Below are positions 23,959 to 31,886 of a stretch of DNA of 45,046 nucleotides, piece by piece. The stretch comes from Cellulomonas sp. APG4 (lineage in GTDB: Bacteria; Actinomycetota; Actinomycetes; Actinomycetales; Cellulomonadaceae). The stretch spans positions 1 through 45,046 of the forward strand of contig NZ_JAACYI010000027.1 of NCBI RefSeq assembly GCF_009996735.1, read 5' to 3'. The position numbers and the translations under genes were made by a program. How positions within the stretch are numbered: position 1 is the first letter of the stretch; every line of letters begins with the position of its first letter. Under the pieces are notes generated by a model that saw only the letters and a program-made list of their open reading frames with translations, ran no database searches and was not told where the DNA came from.

Positions 23959-24215
23959 ATCATCCGACCTTCGCGTTCCGGTTGCCCGGAGGACGGCGGT
24001 CCCGCGCCGACGTGCGGTGGACCCGTCGCTCTCCCCTGCGCCGAGGCGGTCAGGTCGAGCTGTCGGTCCTGATGATCACCCACCGATCCGTGCGGCCCCT
24101 GTGGCGTCGTCCACAGCCCGGCAGGTCGCCCTGCCGAGTGCCCTGCGAGTCGCCCCGCCGAGCCGGTCCACCGTGAGCCGGTGAGCACCGGAAGCGCCTC
24201 CAGCTGCGCGGCGAT

Positions 24216-24279
24216 CCGGGTCTCCCCGGTCCGTCGCCCTCCCAGGTCTCCCTGGTCGGATCCGTCCGGGTCTCCCCGG
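24216..24279. repeat. Three-copy palindromic 14-mer repeat
   Basis: CCGGGTCTCCCCGG occurs at 24216-24229 and 24266-24279, with the related CCAGGTCTCCCTGG between them at 24242-24255. Spacing is 24-26 bases. Each copy is partly self-complementary. The even spacing suggests tandem protein sites or a decayed repeat. There are too few copies and no true spacers for a CRISPR array. Confidence 0.6.
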
Positions 24280-24574
24280 CCGGTGCGGCTGACCTTGCTT
24301 GCCGATGACCCATTTCTAGACCTGCGGTGAACGGCCGACAAGGCCCCGGCGACCACCAGTTTTCGTCCACCGATGAGTCACAGGTTCGTCCACAGGCGGA
24401 GCCGCACGATCCCCAGGCGATGCACAACCCTGTGGACAAAACTGGTGCACGACGACCTCGCGCGCTGGGCCGAACGGGTGATCCTCGTCCGCCTCGAGCG
24501 ACGCAAACCACGAGCGCGGAAGGTGGCCCGGCGGCTTCCGCGGACAACGTTCCACAAGGCCTCGCGGCCCGGCC

Positions 24575-25099
24575 TCAGGCGTGGACGTCGTGGAGGTGGT
24601 GGACGACGTCGTGCGCGAAGTACTGACCCAGCGTCTCGACCGTGAAAGCCGAGCCGTTGCTCCGCAGCCCCGGGCGCTGCCACTGCTCACCGTCCACGGA
24701 CGCGAACCTCGCGGCGATCGCCGCGCCCGCCTCGGCCAGCTCGTCACTCACCAGCGCCGGCGCCTGGTCCGCGTAGCGGCGCTCGAGCGCGGTCTCGTCC
24801 TGGTCCCAGTTCGGGAAGGTCGGCGCGTCCTCGGTGAGCATCAGCCGCACGCGCTCGTCGAACACGGTGAAGACGTCGCGCACGTGGCACGCGTACTCGA
24901 GCGGCGACCACACGGTGGCCGCGGGGCGGCTCGTGGCGCCGGGACGTTCGAGCACGTCCTGCCACCGCTCGACCCACGCCGGCACGAGGTGCGAGAGCGA
25001 CGTGCCGCGGATCGAGGAGGCGTCGAGCCCGCACTCGGGGCACGGCTGCTGCAGCACCCACGTCCAGTCCTTGGTGTCCGGTTCGATCGGCTCGGTCAT
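24575..25099 (-). CDS. DinB/MDMPI-like metalloenzyme family protein
   Basis: The 174-residue protein resembles the DinB_2 four-helix bundle, a family with metal-binding histidines that includes mycothiol-dependent enzymes. The histidines appear in YACHVRDVF and at the C terminus in HDVVHHLHDVHA. A CPECG pair near the N terminus may bind zinc or form a disulfide. In actinobacteria related proteins are thiol-dependent S-transferases or isomerases, but the reaction here is unknown. It is divergent from the TetR-type regulator gene 65 bases away, so that regulator may control it. Confidence 0.7.
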   Translation of the reverse strand: MTEPIEPDTKDWTWVLQQPCPECGLDASSIRGTSLSHLVPAWVERWQDVLERPGATSRPAATVWSPLEYACHVRDVFTVFDERVRLMLTEDAPTFPNWDQDETALERRYADQAPALVSDELAEAGAAIAARFASVDGEQWQRPGLRSNGSAFTVETLGQYFAHDVVHHLHDVHA

Positions 25100-25127
25100 G
25101 GTTCGACCCTAGGACGCACCGCAAGCC

Positions 25128-25152
25128 CCACCGATCTCCCGGCGAGCGGTGG
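25128..25152. promoter_or_regulatory. Inverted repeat, possible TetR operator
   Basis: CCACCG and CGGTGG form an inverted repeat with a 13-base spacer between the divergent DinB-like and TetR genes. The total length of 25 bases fits a dimer of a TetR repressor. The match is short and could be chance in GC-rich DNA. Confidence 0.35.
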
Positions 25153-25164
25153 AACAATAGACGT

Positions 25165-25764
25165 GTGCCCAAGATCATCGGGGGCTCGCTGAGCGAGCAC
25201 CGCGAGCAGACCCGCAACAAGCTGTTCGCCGCCCTGACCGCCCTCATGGCCGATCGCGGCTTCCACGCGATCAGCCTCGCCGACATCGCGGCCGCCGCGG
25301 GCATCGGCCGTACGGCGGTCTACAACCACTTCCCCGACAAGGAGTCGCTGCTCCTCGCGTTCATCACGCACGAGACCGAGCAGTGGGTCGCGTCGCTCGA
25401 GCGCGCGCTCGCGGGCGTGGACGACCCGGTCGAGAAGCTCCGCACCTACGTGCGCCAGCACGCCCAGCTCAAGCGCGTCTTCCACCTCGCCCCGGGCCCG
25501 GACCTGCGCTCGGTGATCTCGGCCGAGACCGGGCGCCGGCTGCGCGAGCACGCCGAGCCGGTCGAGGAGATCCTGCGCGAGATCCTCGCCGACGGCATCG
25601 CGTCAGGTGCCTTCGCGGCCCAGCCCGTCGACACGACGGTGCTGCTGGTCAACGCGTGCCTCGCGAGCCGCGGCGTGCCCGACGGCGGTGCGGGGCGCGA
25701 GGCCGCGATCGCCGCGACCGAGGCGTTCGTGCTGCGCGCCGTGGGGGTGTCCTCCCTAGGCTGA
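25165..25764 (+). CDS. TetR-family transcriptional regulator
   Basis: The 199-residue protein has an N-terminal TetR helix-turn-helix (RNKLFAALTALMADRGFHAI, then LADIAAAAGIGRTAVYNHF) and a C-terminal ligand-binding helical domain typical of this family. It probably represses itself and perhaps the divergent DinB-like gene. The GTG start has no Shine-Dalgarno sequence. An ACAATAGAC stretch just upstream could be a -10 of a leaderless transcript. The next gene, pncC, begins four bases after the stop, so they are probably cotranscribed. Confidence 0.88.
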   Translation: MPKIIGGSLSEHREQTRNKLFAALTALMADRGFHAISLADIAAAAGIGRTAVYNHFPDKESLLLAFITHETEQWVASLERALAGVDDPVEKLRTYVRQHAQLKRVFHLAPGPDLRSVISAETGRRLREHAEPVEEILREILADGIASGAFAAQPVDTTVLLVNACLASRGVPDGGAGREAAIAATEAFVLRAVGVSSLG

Positions 25765-25768
25765 GACC

Positions 25769-26278
25769 ATGTCCGACCTGCACATCGCCGTCGAACGCAC
25801 CGCAGAGGCCGCGAGCACGCTGCTCGAGGGACTGGACGACCTGCTCCGCGAGCGCGGCTGGACCCTCGCGACCGCCGAGTCGTTGACCGGCGGGACCATC
25901 GCGACCGTCCTCACCGCCGGCCCGGGCGCCGGCGACTGGTTCCGCGGCAGCGTGGTCGCGTACTCGGCCGAGGTGAAGTTCGACCTGCTGGGCGTGCCAC
26001 GCGGCCCCGTGGTCACCGAGGAGTGCGCCACGATCATGGCCCGCTCGACCGCCCGCCTGCTGGGCGCCGACCTGTGCGTCGCCGTCACGGGCGTCGGCGG
26101 ACCCGAGCCCGACGAGGGCGAGGAGCCGGGCACCGTATGGCTCGCCGTCACCACGCCCGACGGCGTGTGGACGGAGAAGCTGGTGGTCGAGGGCGACCCC
26201 GCCCAGGTGCTCACCCGCACCAGCGCGCACGCCCTCGCCCTGGTGCGCCAGGTGGCCGGCAGGGGCGACGGAGGCTGA
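25769..26278 (+). CDS. pncC: Nicotinamide-nucleotide amidohydrolase (CinA C-terminal family)
   Basis: The 169-residue protein is the stand-alone CinA C-terminal domain. It converts nicotinamide mononucleotide to nicotinic acid mononucleotide and ammonia in pyridine nucleotide salvage. Family motifs are TAESLTGGTIATVLT, GSVVAYSAEVKFDLLGV and VTGVGGPEPDE. The N-terminal MoCF domain found in full CinA is absent, as is normal in actinobacteria. The ATG lies four bases after the TetR gene stop. Confidence 0.88.
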   Translation: MSDLHIAVERTAEAASTLLEGLDDLLRERGWTLATAESLTGGTIATVLTAGPGAGDWFRGSVVAYSAEVKFDLLGVPRGPVVTEECATIMARSTARLLGADLCVAVTGVGGPEPDEGEEPGTVWLAVTTPDGVWTEKLVVEGDPAQVLTRTSAHALALVRQVAGRGDGG

Positions 26279-26338
26279 GCCGCACCGTGGAGCGGCGGGG
26301 AGGCCTCCGCCGCCCGCGTCGGGACAGGAGAGGCAGCG

Positions 26339-26710
26339 GTGATGCCACGAGTCGCAGGCCGTGCGACCCAGGTGATGGTTCTTGCGGCGGCCGTGGCCGG
26401 CTGCGGCGGGACCGGGCCCACCGACACGGTGCGCACGGCGGTCCCCTTCCACGAGGCGTGGACCAGTGACGGCGCCGATCTCCAGGTGAACGCCTCCTCG
26501 TGCAACGGCGAGCCCGAGATCACCGCACTCGAGGAGACCGCCGACCAGATACGCCTCGAGCTGACCGCGACGATCCCGGCGCCGGGTAACGCAGGGGACG
26601 GCTGCCTGGACACGGTGATGGTCCCGCTCGAGCAACCGCTCGGCGACCGCGCCCTCACCGACGTCACCAGCGGGAAGACCGTCCCGGTCGAGGTGCGGCG
26701 GCAGGGCTGA
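26339..26710 (+). CDS. Small putative lipoprotein, unknown function
   Basis: The 123-residue protein begins with a short signal peptide ending in a lipobox, VLAAAVAGCGG, so it should be lipid-anchored outside the membrane. The mature part contains two further cysteines (SSCNGE and DGCLDTV) that may form a disulfide, and no family I recognise. The GTG at 26339 lies eight bases after AGGAG; the ATG at 26342 is an alternative. It stands 60 bases downstream of pncC. Confidence 0.65.
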   Translation: MMPRVAGRATQVMVLAAAVAGCGGTGPTDTVRTAVPFHEAWTSDGADLQVNASSCNGEPEITALEETADQIRLELTATIPAPGNAGDGCLDTVMVPLEQPLGDRALTDVTSGKTVPVEVRRQG

Positions 26711-26798
26711 CAGGACGCCGGTCCGACCGCGCCCCCTGGACCTGCCGCACAGAGCGGTCGACGCGCGCCCCACGTTCCCCGATGCGAGGGTGGAAGGC

Positions 26799-26978
26799 AT
26801 GAAGGCCCTCCTCGTCACCCTGCTCGTGATCTGGCTCGCCGTGTCGCTGCTGGGCGCAGTCATCGAGGGCCTGCTGTGGCTGACGGCGATCGGCGTGCTG
26901 CTGATCGTCGCGACCGCCGCCTACGGGTGGTTCAAGCTGCGCCACGCCGTCGGCGGCCGGCAGGCGCCACAGGCCTGA
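26799..26978 (+). CDS. Small two-helix membrane protein
   Basis: The protein is 59 residues, almost wholly hydrophobic, with two predicted membrane helices (ALLVTLLVIWLAVSLLGAVI and LLWLTAIGVLLIVATAAYGW) and a short basic tail. I recognise no family function. The ATG at 26799 follows GGTGGAAGG; a GTG at 26790 is the alternative. Its stop is six bases from the convergent acyltransferase stop. Confidence 0.6.
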   Translation: MKALLVTLLVIWLAVSLLGAVIEGLLWLTAIGVLLIVATAAYGWFKLRHAVGGRQAPQA

Positions 26979-26984
26979 CCTGCC

Positions 26985-29258
26985 TCACCGTCCGACCAGC
27001 TCCTCGAGCTCGGTCGCGAGGCGTGGTGCGAGTGCCGTCGCGTAGTCCGCGGCGATGTGGCTGTAGTCGCGGTAGACGACCATGTCGCCGACCACCGGGT
27101 AGCACGTGGTGTCGTCGCAGAACGCGTCGTCGAGCTGGATGAGGTGCACGCTCTCGCGGGCGCCGGACTGCCCGACGGCGTCCACGACGGCACTTCCCGT
27201 CAGCCCCGTCTCACGCGGGACCGCACAGGCCATGCGGTCGTCAGGGTGCGCCGCCAGGCAGTTGGGCACGTTCTCCCCCTGTGTCCTCGGGACGTCGGAG
27301 AGCACGACCACCTCGATGCCGGCCTCGACGAGCTCTGCCCACAGTGCCGTGAACCCGTCGACCCGTGGATCGGCGAGGTCGTGCGCTGCGGATGGCGCCC
27401 ACTCGTACGCGGTCGTGTACGCGGCCGTCACCACGACGTCGACGTCAGACGCGAGCAGCTCTGCGAGGACGGCGTCCCGCCACACCCCGCAGTCAGCAGC
27501 CTCGGCGTCCGTCTGCTCCGAGGCCAGGACGCGCGTGGCGAGGGTGAAGGGGCACGACGCCTTGGTGTACGTCCGGACCGTCCACCCCAGGTCCTCGCCC
27601 ACTGCCTCCATCGCCGGGAACCACTGCGTGGCGTGGGAGTCCCCGACCATCGCGACGGTGCGGTGCGAGTCAGCGGGGTCGGGGCCGAGGACGCACGAGG
27701 CGACCTCGCTGCCTCGGAGGCTCGCCTGACACCCTCGGTAGAGCGGCTCGGTGTTCTGCCGGCTGACGACCTCGGGAGGCGGGACGAGCGCACCCGTCCC
27801 CTCGACCGGGTCGCAGCCGTTCGCAGGGTCCAGGGCGGTCGGCCCGACGCACCCCTGACCGGCGGCCTGCTGCGTCGCGGCCTCGGCTGCGGCCGCTCGA
27901 CGGTCGAGCTCCCAGGTGAGGCCCGTACCGGCGCCCACGGCAACGACCATCCCCAGCGCACCCGCGGCGAACGTCCGCCACGGGGCGGCGGCGAGGACAC
28001 CCCAGGTACGCGCCGGGTCCTCGACGAGTACCTTGCTCGCCCAGGCGAGGAGGACGGTCAGCACCAGGATCGCCAGCTTGTCGACGGTCCCGAGCGGCGC
28101 CCCCGTCGCGTGCGGCCAGACGACGATCAGCGGCCAGTGCCAGAGGTAGACCGAGTACGAGATGTCGCCACCGAACCGCATGGGCGCCAGGGACAACCAC
28201 CGGGCGGGCGCGAACCTGCTCGCCGTCGTTCCGGCAGCGAGCACCGCGACCGTCCCGAGCACCGGGAGCAGCGCGACCCAGCCAGGGAAAGGCGTCGCGC
28301 CGTCGAAGGCGAGCCCTGCTGCGAGCACCGCCGCGAGGCCGGCCCACGCGAGCGGAGCTCGCCACACCTGGCCCGGCAACCCCTTGGCGGCGACGAGGGC
28401 GAGCATCGCTCCCGCCGCGAACTCCCAGGCCCGTGCCGGGGTGACGAAGTACGCGAACGACTGGTCCTGCGAGGTCACCCACACCGAGTACCCGAGCGAG
28501 ACCAGCGCGAGGAGACCGAGCCCTCCGACGAGCACGGAGCTCAGCGAGACGCGTCGGGGGGCGGCCCGCCACAGGGCCGCGAAGCCGAGGAGCAGCACGG
28601 GCCACACGAGGTAGAACTGCTCCTCGACGGAGAGCGACCAGTAGTGCTGCGCGACCGTCGGGACGTTGTCGGCCGCCATGTAGTCGACGGCGTCGCCCGC
28701 GAGCGCCCAGTTCTGCACGTAGAGAGCACTTGCCACGACCTGTCGCGCCGTCTGGTCCCACATCGTCGCCGGCACCCAGACGAGTGCGGCCACGCTCGAC
28801 GCCACGAGCACGAGCAGCGAGGCCGGCAGCAGCCGACGCACGCGGCGGGCCCAGAACCTGCGCAACCCGATCGTGCCCGTGCTGACCAGCTCGCGGTGGA
28901 TGTGCGCCGTGATCAGGAAGCCCGAGATGACGAAGAAGACGTCGACGCCGACGAAGCCTCCGGTGAGGCGGTTCGGCCAGAGGTGGTAGAGCACGACGAG
29001 GCCGACGGCGACGGTTCGCAGCCCCTGGATCTCGGGACGGAACCGATCGGCCGCCGCGGGGGCAAGACCCGAGGCGGCGGAGCCCTCACGCAGCGCGCGT
29101 CGTGTGCGGAGGTCTCCTCCGGTCGACGCGGTGACCGCACTGGTCACGAACGCCTGCAGGTCTGCTCGGACGTCGCGAGAGTCCTCACTCTCGTCCTCCA
29201 CTGGTCGCGCAACGGGACGTCCAAGTGTAGGGCCGTCGTCGCGCGCGCCCTCGACCAC
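26985..29258 (-). CDS. Acyltransferase 3 / SGNH domain membrane O-acyltransferase
   Basis: The 757-residue protein has a hydrophilic N-terminal extension of about 75 residues, then an acyltransferase_3 domain with about ten membrane helices (start FRPEIQGLRTVAVGLVVLYH; GVDVFFVISGFLI; SLSVEEQFYLVWP). A C-terminal extracytoplasmic SGNH domain follows. Its nucleophile block is GDSHATQW and its Asp/His block is DYSHIAADY. Such OafA/OatA-like proteins add acetyl groups to surface polysaccharide or peptidoglycan, with the SGNH domain doing the final transfer. The GTG start follows GAGGAG, which overlaps the stop of the Nudix gene nine bases upstream, so the genes form one operon. Confidence 0.9.
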   Translation of the reverse strand: MVEGARDDGPTLGRPVARPVEDESEDSRDVRADLQAFVTSAVTASTGGDLRTRRALREGSAASGLAPAAADRFRPEIQGLRTVAVGLVVLYHLWPNRLTGGFVGVDVFFVISGFLITAHIHRELVSTGTIGLRRFWARRVRRLLPASLLVLVASSVAALVWVPATMWDQTARQVVASALYVQNWALAGDAVDYMAADNVPTVAQHYWSLSVEEQFYLVWPVLLLGFAALWRAAPRRVSLSSVLVGGLGLLALVSLGYSVWVTSQDQSFAYFVTPARAWEFAAGAMLALVAAKGLPGQVWRAPLAWAGLAAVLAAGLAFDGATPFPGWVALLPVLGTVAVLAAGTTASRFAPARWLSLAPMRFGGDISYSVYLWHWPLIVVWPHATGAPLGTVDKLAILVLTVLLAWASKVLVEDPARTWGVLAAAPWRTFAAGALGMVVAVGAGTGLTWELDRRAAAAEAATQQAAGQGCVGPTALDPANGCDPVEGTGALVPPPEVVSRQNTEPLYRGCQASLRGSEVASCVLGPDPADSHRTVAMVGDSHATQWFPAMEAVGEDLGWTVRTYTKASCPFTLATRVLASEQTDAEAADCGVWRDAVLAELLASDVDVVVTAAYTTAYEWAPSAAHDLADPRVDGFTALWAELVEAGIEVVVLSDVPRTQGENVPNCLAAHPDDRMACAVPRETGLTGSAVVDAVGQSGARESVHLIQLDDAFCDDTTCYPVVGDMVVYRDYSHIAADYATALAPRLATELEELVGR

Positions 29259-29267
29259 CCCTGCTCC

Positions 29268-29852
29268 TCACGTGCGCAGCGCGGCGCGCACCCGGGCGAG
29301 GCGGCGCGGTAGGTCAGCCACGGCGCCGTCGGGCAGGGCGTCGACGGCGAACCACGCGACGTCGTGGCTCTCGTCGCTCACCGCGGTGGCGGCCCCGGCG
29401 TCCGCGACCAGCGCGTAGCCCACGTCCCAGTGCTCGCGACAGCGGCCGAACGCCGCGCCCAGCGCGTGCCGGTCGACGTCTACGGCGCCGGGCAGCGCGA
29501 GCGCGACGTCGGCGATGCCGCTCTCCTCGCGCGCCTCGCGCAGGGCGGCCTGGGCCGGGGTCGCGTCCCCCGGCTCCATGTGCCCGCCGGTCTGCACCCA
29601 GAACCCGCCCTTGCGGTGCAGGCACAGCAGCACGTGCGCGAGGTCGGGGCTCAGCACGAACCCGCTCACGGTCAGGTGCTCGGGCCCGCCGTCGCGCCGC
29701 ACCGCGTCGCCACCGCGCGCGTCGAGCAGGGCGAGGTACTCGGCGCGGAGCGCCGTCTGCTCCGGGCCCGACGGCGTCCAGCCGGTCAGGTCTGCGGTCG
29801 CGCCCCGGGCGAGGCCCGCCCAGGCGGCCGTCGCGGCGCCGTCGTCGGGCAT
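29268..29852 (-). CDS. Nudix hydrolase
   Basis: The 194-residue protein contains a Nudix box, GGHMEPGDATPAQAALREAR followed by EESGI. This is the common variant with GD for GE and one extra residue before the RE helix. The REAREE metal-binding helix is intact. Substrates of the family are nucleoside diphosphates linked to another group. The specific substrate is not predictable here. About 60 residues precede the core. The ATG shares one base with the stop of the thioredoxin-NHL gene (TGATG at 29852), so translation is coupled. Confidence 0.88.
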   Translation of the reverse strand: MPDDGAATAAWAGLARGATADLTGWTPSGPEQTALRAEYLALLDARGGDAVRRDGGPEHLTVSGFVLSPDLAHVLLCLHRKGGFWVQTGGHMEPGDATPAQAALREAREESGIADVALALPGAVDVDRHALGAAFGRCREHWDVGYALVADAGAATAVSDESHDVAWFAVDALPDGAVADLPRRLARVRAALRT

Positions 29853-31780
29853 CAGCCGTGCAGCGGGAGGGTCAGCACCGCCGGACCGCCGTCGACCACG
29901 CGCACCGGGACGCCCCAGTCCTGCTGGTTGAGGTGGCACGCGGGGAACTCGATCGACGGGTCGGCGTCGCACGACGCGGCCTGCGCGGTCACGTGCAGCA
30001 CGCCCTCGGTGACCTCGGGGTTGATCCGCAGCACGCGCTCGAGCGGCACGTCGTCGCCCGCGCCGTCGAGCAGCAGCTCGGGCGGGGAGGCCGACACCTG
30101 GAGGCGGGTCGAGGGGCCGTACCGGTCGTCGTACTTCTGGCCGGTGGCGGGGGTGAAGACGACGTCGAGGCGCACCTCGCCGCCGCCGATCTCGGAGACC
30201 GGCCGCTGCGTGCGGTGTGCACCCGCGTCGAGGATCTCGCCCGTGAGCCCCACCGGCAGGCGCAGCCGCGTCAGCCGGTGCGCGGCGGACTCGACCACCA
30301 GCAGGTCGAGCGCGCCGTCGTCGTGCACCTCGACCAGCAGGCCCGAGGGTTCGGCGAGGTCGCGCGCGAGGGTCGTGACCTCGCCCGGTCCGTCGGGGGC
30401 CGGGGCCCAGCGGCGGATCGCGCCGTTGTAGGTGTCGGCGATCGCGACCGAGCCGTCGGGCAGCGCGGCGACGGCGAGCGGGTGCTGGAGCAGCGCCTGG
30501 TCGGCCGGGCCGTCGCGGTGGCCGAAGTCGAACAGCCCGGCGCCGACGGCGGTGCGCGCGGTGACGGACGCGCCGTCGGTCGGTTCGAGCCAGCGCAGCG
30601 CGGACACCTCGGAGTCGGCGAGCCAGATGCGGCCGTCCGGGCCGACGGCGAGCCCGGACGTCTGGGCGAACCACGCATCGCGCCCCGGCCCGTCGAGCAG
30701 GCCCTCGTTCATGGTGCCGGCGAGGTGCGTGATCGAACCCTCCTTGAGGTCGAGGGCCCAGATCGTGTGGTTGCCGGCCATCGCGACGACGAACGCCGCG
30801 AGGTCCTGCGACCAGGCGACGTCCCACGGCGAGGTGAGGTTGATCCGCAGCGGGTCGCCCGCGTAGTCGCTGCCCGTACGGTCGGCGGTCGGGTGGTCGT
30901 CGACGACGTTCTCCGCCCCGCCCACCATGAACTGGCGCCCGGTGCCGGCCACCGTGGTCACCGCGCCGTCGGAGAGGCGCACCGTGCGGATGGCGTGGTT
31001 GACCGTGTCCGCGACCACGACGTCCGCGTCGACCCACGGGCGCAGCTCGTCCGGCACAAGGCACAGGCCGTTGGGCTCGGAGAACCGGGCGTCGTCGGGG
31101 CCGCCGTCGGCGAGGCCGCGCTCGCCCGAGCCGATGCGGCGGACGAGCGTCTCGCCGTCGGGCGCGAGCTCGGCCAGGGAGTGGTGGCCGGCATCCGCGA
31201 CCAGCAGGTTGCCGTTGGGCAGGCGGACCGCCTTGGCCGGGAAGCGCAGGGTCGACGACGTCGCGGGCGGGGGCACGTAGGGACCGTCGCCGCGGTGCAG
31301 GGTGCCCTTCGCCTCGTGCTCGGCGACCAGCTCCCGCACCAGCACCGCGAGGTTGTGCTTGTGCCCCTCACCGGCCATGTGGGCGACGATGTAGCCCTCC
31401 GGGTCGATCACCACGAGCGTGGGCCAGGCGCGGGCGCTGTAGGCCGACCAGGTGGTGAGCTGCGGGTCGTCGAGCACGGGGTGGTGCACCTCGTAGCGCT
31501 CGACGGCGGCGGCGAGGGCCACCGGATCGGCCTCGTGGACGAACTTGGGCGAGTGCACGCCCACGATCACGAGCACGTCGCGGTGCTGCTCCTCGAGCTC
31601 GCGCAGCTCGTCGAGCACGTGCAGGCAGTTGATGCAGCAGAAGGTCCAGAAGTCGAGGATCACGACCTTGCCCCGCAGGTCGGCCAGCGTGACGTCCTTG
31701 CCGCCCGTGTTCAGCCAGCCGCGGCCCACGAGCTCGGACGCGCGGACGCGGGGCAGGCGGCGGGTGCTCTGGTCGCTCAC
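29852..31780 (-). CDS. Thioredoxin-like/NHL-repeat fusion protein
   Basis: The 642-residue protein joins a thioredoxin-like domain (about residues 20-165) to a six-bladed NHL beta-propeller and a C-terminal beta domain. The thioredoxin part has LRGKVVILDFWTFCCINCLH, with CCINC in place of the simple CxxC, as in the NHLRC2/TlpA-like family. NHL blades show patterns such as PNGNLLVADAGHHSLAEL. No signal peptide is seen, so it is probably cytoplasmic. Animal NHLRC2 has the same layout, but the bacterial role is not established. The GTG at 31780 is chosen because homology begins soon after. An in-frame upstream start at 31879 would add 33 unconserved residues. Confidence 0.88.
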   Translation of the reverse strand: MSDQSTRRLPRVRASELVGRGWLNTGGKDVTLADLRGKVVILDFWTFCCINCLHVLDELRELEEQHRDVLVIVGVHSPKFVHEADPVALAAAVERYEVHHPVLDDPQLTTWSAYSARAWPTLVVIDPEGYIVAHMAGEGHKHNLAVLVRELVAEHEAKGTLHRGDGPYVPPPATSSTLRFPAKAVRLPNGNLLVADAGHHSLAELAPDGETLVRRIGSGERGLADGGPDDARFSEPNGLCLVPDELRPWVDADVVVADTVNHAIRTVRLSDGAVTTVAGTGRQFMVGGAENVVDDHPTADRTGSDYAGDPLRINLTSPWDVAWSQDLAAFVVAMAGNHTIWALDLKEGSITHLAGTMNEGLLDGPGRDAWFAQTSGLAVGPDGRIWLADSEVSALRWLEPTDGASVTARTAVGAGLFDFGHRDGPADQALLQHPLAVAALPDGSVAIADTYNGAIRRWAPAPDGPGEVTTLARDLAEPSGLLVEVHDDGALDLLVVESAAHRLTRLRLPVGLTGEILDAGAHRTQRPVSEIGGGEVRLDVVFTPATGQKYDDRYGPSTRLQVSASPPELLLDGAGDDVPLERVLRINPEVTEGVLHVTAQAASCDADPSIEFPACHLNQQDWGVPVRVVDGGPAVLTLPLHG

Positions 31781-31886
31781 ACCGGTAGTGAACACGAGCG
31801 CGCCCGACGACGTTCCGTCCGGCCGCTGGGTGGGCGGCTTCGTCGGGAACGCTCCACACCAGGGTGGGCACCCGGCCACGCGCGCG

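Larger units (their letters stand above)
23654..24574. other. Gene-free region with repeats and hairpins
   Basis: I find no convincing protein or tRNA gene in these 0.9 kb. Open frames here lack ribosome sites and known motifs. The region holds a short tandem repeat (23743-23769), a small perfect hairpin AGGTTCG-CCTT-CGAACCT (23824-23841), a very strong hairpin (23911-23958), three copies of a palindromic 14-mer (24216-24279) and several DnaA-box-like sequences (24107-24439). It may contain a small RNA or be the remnant of a lost gene. Confidence 0.5.

Noticed and set aside
23800-23960. tRNA gene
   Set aside because: The TTCG-containing hairpin looks like a T-arm at first, but no cloverleaf, acceptor stem or anticodon arm can be built around it.
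23743-24279. CRISPR-like array from the short repeats
   Set aside because: There are only three to four copies, units of 8-14 bases and no uniform spacers or cas genes.
24061-24574. Origin of replication
   Set aside because: DnaA-box-like sequences are few and mostly imperfect, there is no dnaA, dnaN or gyrase gene nearby, and no AT-rich unwinding region.
24316-24747. Minus-strand open frame of 143 codons in the gene-free region
   Set aside because: It runs into the DinB-like gene out of frame, with low-complexity Ser/Thr/Arg content and no start signal.
27057-29312. Plus-strand open frame of 751 codons over the acyltransferase gene
   Set aside because: It is antisense to a gene with clear membrane helices and SGNH motifs; the product has no recognisable domain.
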